Assembly: GCA_017848205.1 (NCBI GenBank)
Contig: JAGDDO010000476.1
Location: 1 to 6,896 of the forward strand
Length of the DNA: 6,896 nt
Reading direction: 5' to 3'
Origin: Oscillospiraceae bacterium
GTDB taxonomy: Bacteria; Bacillota_A; Clostridia; Oscillospirales; Ruminococcaceae
Shown here: positions 5,485 to 6,896 of the stretch, piece after piece
Position numbering within the stretch: position 1 is the stretch's first letter
Layout: each line of letters begins with the position of its first letter
The notes under the pieces: generated by a model
What the model saw: the letters and a program-made list of their open reading frames with translations, nothing else
The model's database searches: none
What the model was told of the DNA's origin: nothing
Translations under genes and position numbers: made by a program

Positions 5485-6021
5485 TTATTTCTGCATATAT
5501 CCCGACATTATGCATACACCGGCGGCACCGCAGTCAAGTACAGACTGCATGTTTTCATCGTTTATTCCGCCTATTGCGTATACCGGAATTTCAACATTCG
5601 AAATTATCTCTGTTAAAAACTCAAGTCCCCGCGGCGGAACACCTTTCTTGCAGTCGGTGGCAAAAATGTGACCGGCGATAAGAAAGTCCGCGCCTTTTTC
5701 TGCGGCAGTTACAGCTTCATTCACTGAATGTACTGAAACTCCTGTACGGCAGAATTTTTCCGGCAGTGCGAGAAAATCACTGTACGAAAGCTGCAGGGCA
5801 TCACAGCCCACAGTTTTTGCAGCGGTTACGTATTTGTTGATACAGAAATCCGTGCCGGTCTCAGTACAGATTTTTTTTATTTTCCGGGCAAGTTCAGTGT
5901 ATTCGGTCTCTGTAAGATCCTTTTCGCGCAGTATGACCATTCCGGCGGTTTTGCACGCTTTCCTTACAGTTTCAGAAAAGTCACTTCTACACAGGAGTCT
6001 GTTCGTAACGCATATTTTCAT
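5485..6021 (-). CDS. tenI: Thiazole tautomerase TenI (ThiE-like fold)
   Basis: TenI aromatises the thiazole carboxylate phosphate made by ThiG, a late step in making the thiazole half of thiamine. The product is 178 aa with a TIM-barrel fold. VILREKDLTETEY (29-41) is the shared ThiE/TenI phosphate-site region. GVSVHSVNEAV (94-104), GHIFATDCKKG (117-127) and IPVYAIGGI (145-153) follow. The GH-x-F-x-TDCKKG block matches Bacillus TenI, where the His (His122; here His118) is catalytic; ThiE has GPIF at this place and an intact nucleotide-like site. It stops soon after the MSGYM segment (172-176), so it lacks roughly 25 residues of the final helix found in Bacillus TenI. The start at 6021 is 3 nt after the thiH stop, with only a weak AAG-type ribosome site, suggesting coupled translation. 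Thiamine-dependent control would lie upstream, outside the window. ThiE is the less likely alternative. Confidence 0.85.
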   Translation of the reverse strand: MKICVTNRLLCRSDFSETVRKACKTAGMVILREKDLTETEYTELARKIKKICTETGTDFCINKYVTAAKTVGCDALQLSYSDFLALPEKFCRTGVSVHSVNEAVTAAEKGADFLIAGHIFATDCKKGVPPRGLEFLTEIISNVEIPVYAIGGINDENMQSVLDCGAAGVCIMSGYMQK

Positions 6022-6024
6022 GGC

Positions 6025-6896
6025 TTACACTCTTACGTAGTCGTTGAACACCGGCTGGCATCCCATTGCTTTGATTGCATCGCGTACCTCGTCAACGGTT
6101 CTCGGATCGGAGATTATGAACTGTGCGTCGCCCTTTTCCTCCTCGCCTGAATGTCCGCCTATTCCGGTGCTTACTCCGGCAGATATCTTGGTAGCTGCAA
6201 CGCCTATTACGTGATCCCTGAATCCGGCACGTTCCCTTGTGGAGATGGTCATGCTCGCAAACGGCATGAATATCCTGTAAGCGCACATCACCTGGAAAAG
6301 CTGGCGTTCGTGTACGTCCTTCGGATTTATTTCGTCGTGGTTTATTGTCGGGCGGAGTCTCGGGCATGAGAAGGCTATTTCCGCATGCGGATATTTTTTC
6401 TGAAGAAGATAAGCGTGCATGCCTGTTGCAAAGGCATCTTTTCTGAAGTCCGAAAGTCCGAGAAGGGCTGCAAATCCCACGCCTCTCATGCCGCCCATTA
6501 TCGCTCTTTCCTGTGCGTTGAAACGGTACGGGAAAATGCGCTTGTGTCCGGCAAGGTGAAGTGTCTCGTATCTGTCGCTGTCGTATGTCTCCTGAAATAC
6601 AGTGACATAGTCAGCTCCGCATTCCTGCAGGTAGCGGTATTCATCCACATTGAGCGGATATATTTCCAGTCCGATAACTCTGAAGTATTTTGATGCTATC
6701 TTACACGCTTCACCGATATACTTTACGTCAGACATCTTTCTGCTTTCGCCGGTGAGAATGAGTACTTCCTCAAGTCCCGTCTCAGCGATAAGCTTCATCT
6801 CGTGGTCAATCTCCTCCGGTGAAAGCTTTGCACGGTGTATCTTGTTCATGCAGTTGAATCCGCAGTAAATGCAGTGGTTTTCGCAGTAGTTTGCGA
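6025..6896 (-). CDS. thiH: 2-iminoacetate synthase ThiH (tyrosine lyase), 5' end cut by window edge
   Basis: This radical SAM enzyme splits tyrosine to p-cresol and dehydroglycine (2-iminoacetate), which ThiG uses to build the thiamine thiazole in anaerobes. About 290 codons are visible. The reading frame stays open to the right edge, so the ATG at 6849 is internal and not the start. The 4Fe-4S motif NYCENHCIYCGFNC is encoded at 6850-6891 (CxxxCxxC at 6862-6885). After it come LEIYPLNVDEYR, VTVFQETYD, GHKRIFPYRFNAQERA and GFAALLGLSDFR, all typical ThiH blocks, then HAYLLQKKYPHAEIAFSCPRLRP and the C-terminal ISAGVSTGIGGHSGEEEKGDAQFIISD. About 286 residues follow the cluster motif, as in E. coli ThiH (about 290). 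The C-terminal extra cysteine cluster of HydG is absent, which argues against the hydrogenase maturase. It is followed by tenI, and thiG and thiS are likely upstream off the window. Confidence 0.93.
   Translation of the reverse strand, partial: ANYCENHCIYCGFNCMNKIHRAKLSPEEIDHEMKLIAETGLEEVLILTGESRKMSDVKYIGEACKIASKYFRVIGLEIYPLNVDEYRYLQECGADYVTVFQETYDSDRYETLHLAGHKRIFPYRFNAQERAIMGGMRGVGFAALLGLSDFRKDAFATGMHAYLLQKKYPHAEIAFSCPRLRPTINHDEINPKDVHERQLFQVMCAYRIFMPFASMTISTRERAGFRDHVIGVAATKISAGVSTGIGGHSGEEEKGDAQFIISDPRTVDEVRDAIKAMGCQPVFNDYVRV

Noticed and set aside
5485..6021. ThiE thiamine phosphate synthase
   Set aside because: The GHIFATDCKKG block with the TenI catalytic His replaces the GPIF of ThiE, and the ThiE-type DGVHLGQ segment is degenerate.
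6025..6896. HydG hydrogenase maturase instead of ThiH
   Set aside because: The C-terminal CxxC region of HydG is missing and the next gene is tenI, a thiamine gene.
1..6896. CRISPR arrays, tRNA or rRNA genes, full insertion sequences
   Set aside because: No spaced direct repeats, cloverleaf-like segments, rRNA-like stretches or transposase frames were seen; intergenic space is short and accounted for.

Overview
The window reads as a chromosomal piece of an anaerobic, low-to-mid GC Firmicute, most likely class Clostridia (Ruminococcus-like). This is inferred from strong AAAGGAG-type ribosome binding sites, clean sigma-A promoters, the style of the protein families (clostridial SPASM-like radical SAM protein, TM1586-type nitroreductase, 2-Cys OhrR, TenI) and tight same-strand gene packing. 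No species can be named from the sequence alone. All seven credible genes are on the minus strand, so the text below reads from right to left (high to low coordinates).

Right part (6896 to about 5436): the end of a thiamine (thiazole) biosynthesis operon. It holds thiH (2-iminoacetate synthase, cut by the window edge) and, 3 nt later, tenI (thiazole tautomerase, slightly short), closed by a Rho-independent terminator. Middle (5380 to about 3034): a separate two-gene operon. A MerR-family regulator of the AdhR/NmlR carbonyl-stress type is transcribed from a promoter with the hallmark 19-bp spacer, and that spacer contains a 14-bp palindrome. The regulator is coupled to a gene for a DXS-like thiamine-diphosphate enzyme. 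The enzyme keeps the cofactor and catalytic residues of DXS but lacks two of the arginines that hold the phosphate group of the acceptor substrate in true DXS. The operon ends in a strong hairpin terminator that lies inside a 143-bp MITE-like element (13-bp terminal inverted repeats, possible TTA target duplication) placed directly against the stop codon.

Left part (2998 to 1): a predicted peroxide-stress operon. A consensus promoter (TTGACA, 17 bp, TACAAT) overlaps an OhrR operator (TACAATTATATTGTA). It drives ohrR (2-Cys organic peroxide sensor), a Cys-type glutathione peroxidase, a radical SAM/SPASM-like protein of unknown function and a TM1586-type nitroreductase (cut by the left edge). 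The first three genes are joined by stop/Shine-Dalgarno overlaps, and the fourth follows after 42 nt with no terminator.

The most interesting content is the two stress-sensor operons back to back. In one, a peroxide sensor governs an uncharacterised radical SAM enzyme. In the other, a carbonyl-stress-type MerR governs a divergent DXS-like enzyme beside the thiamine genes that make its cofactor.
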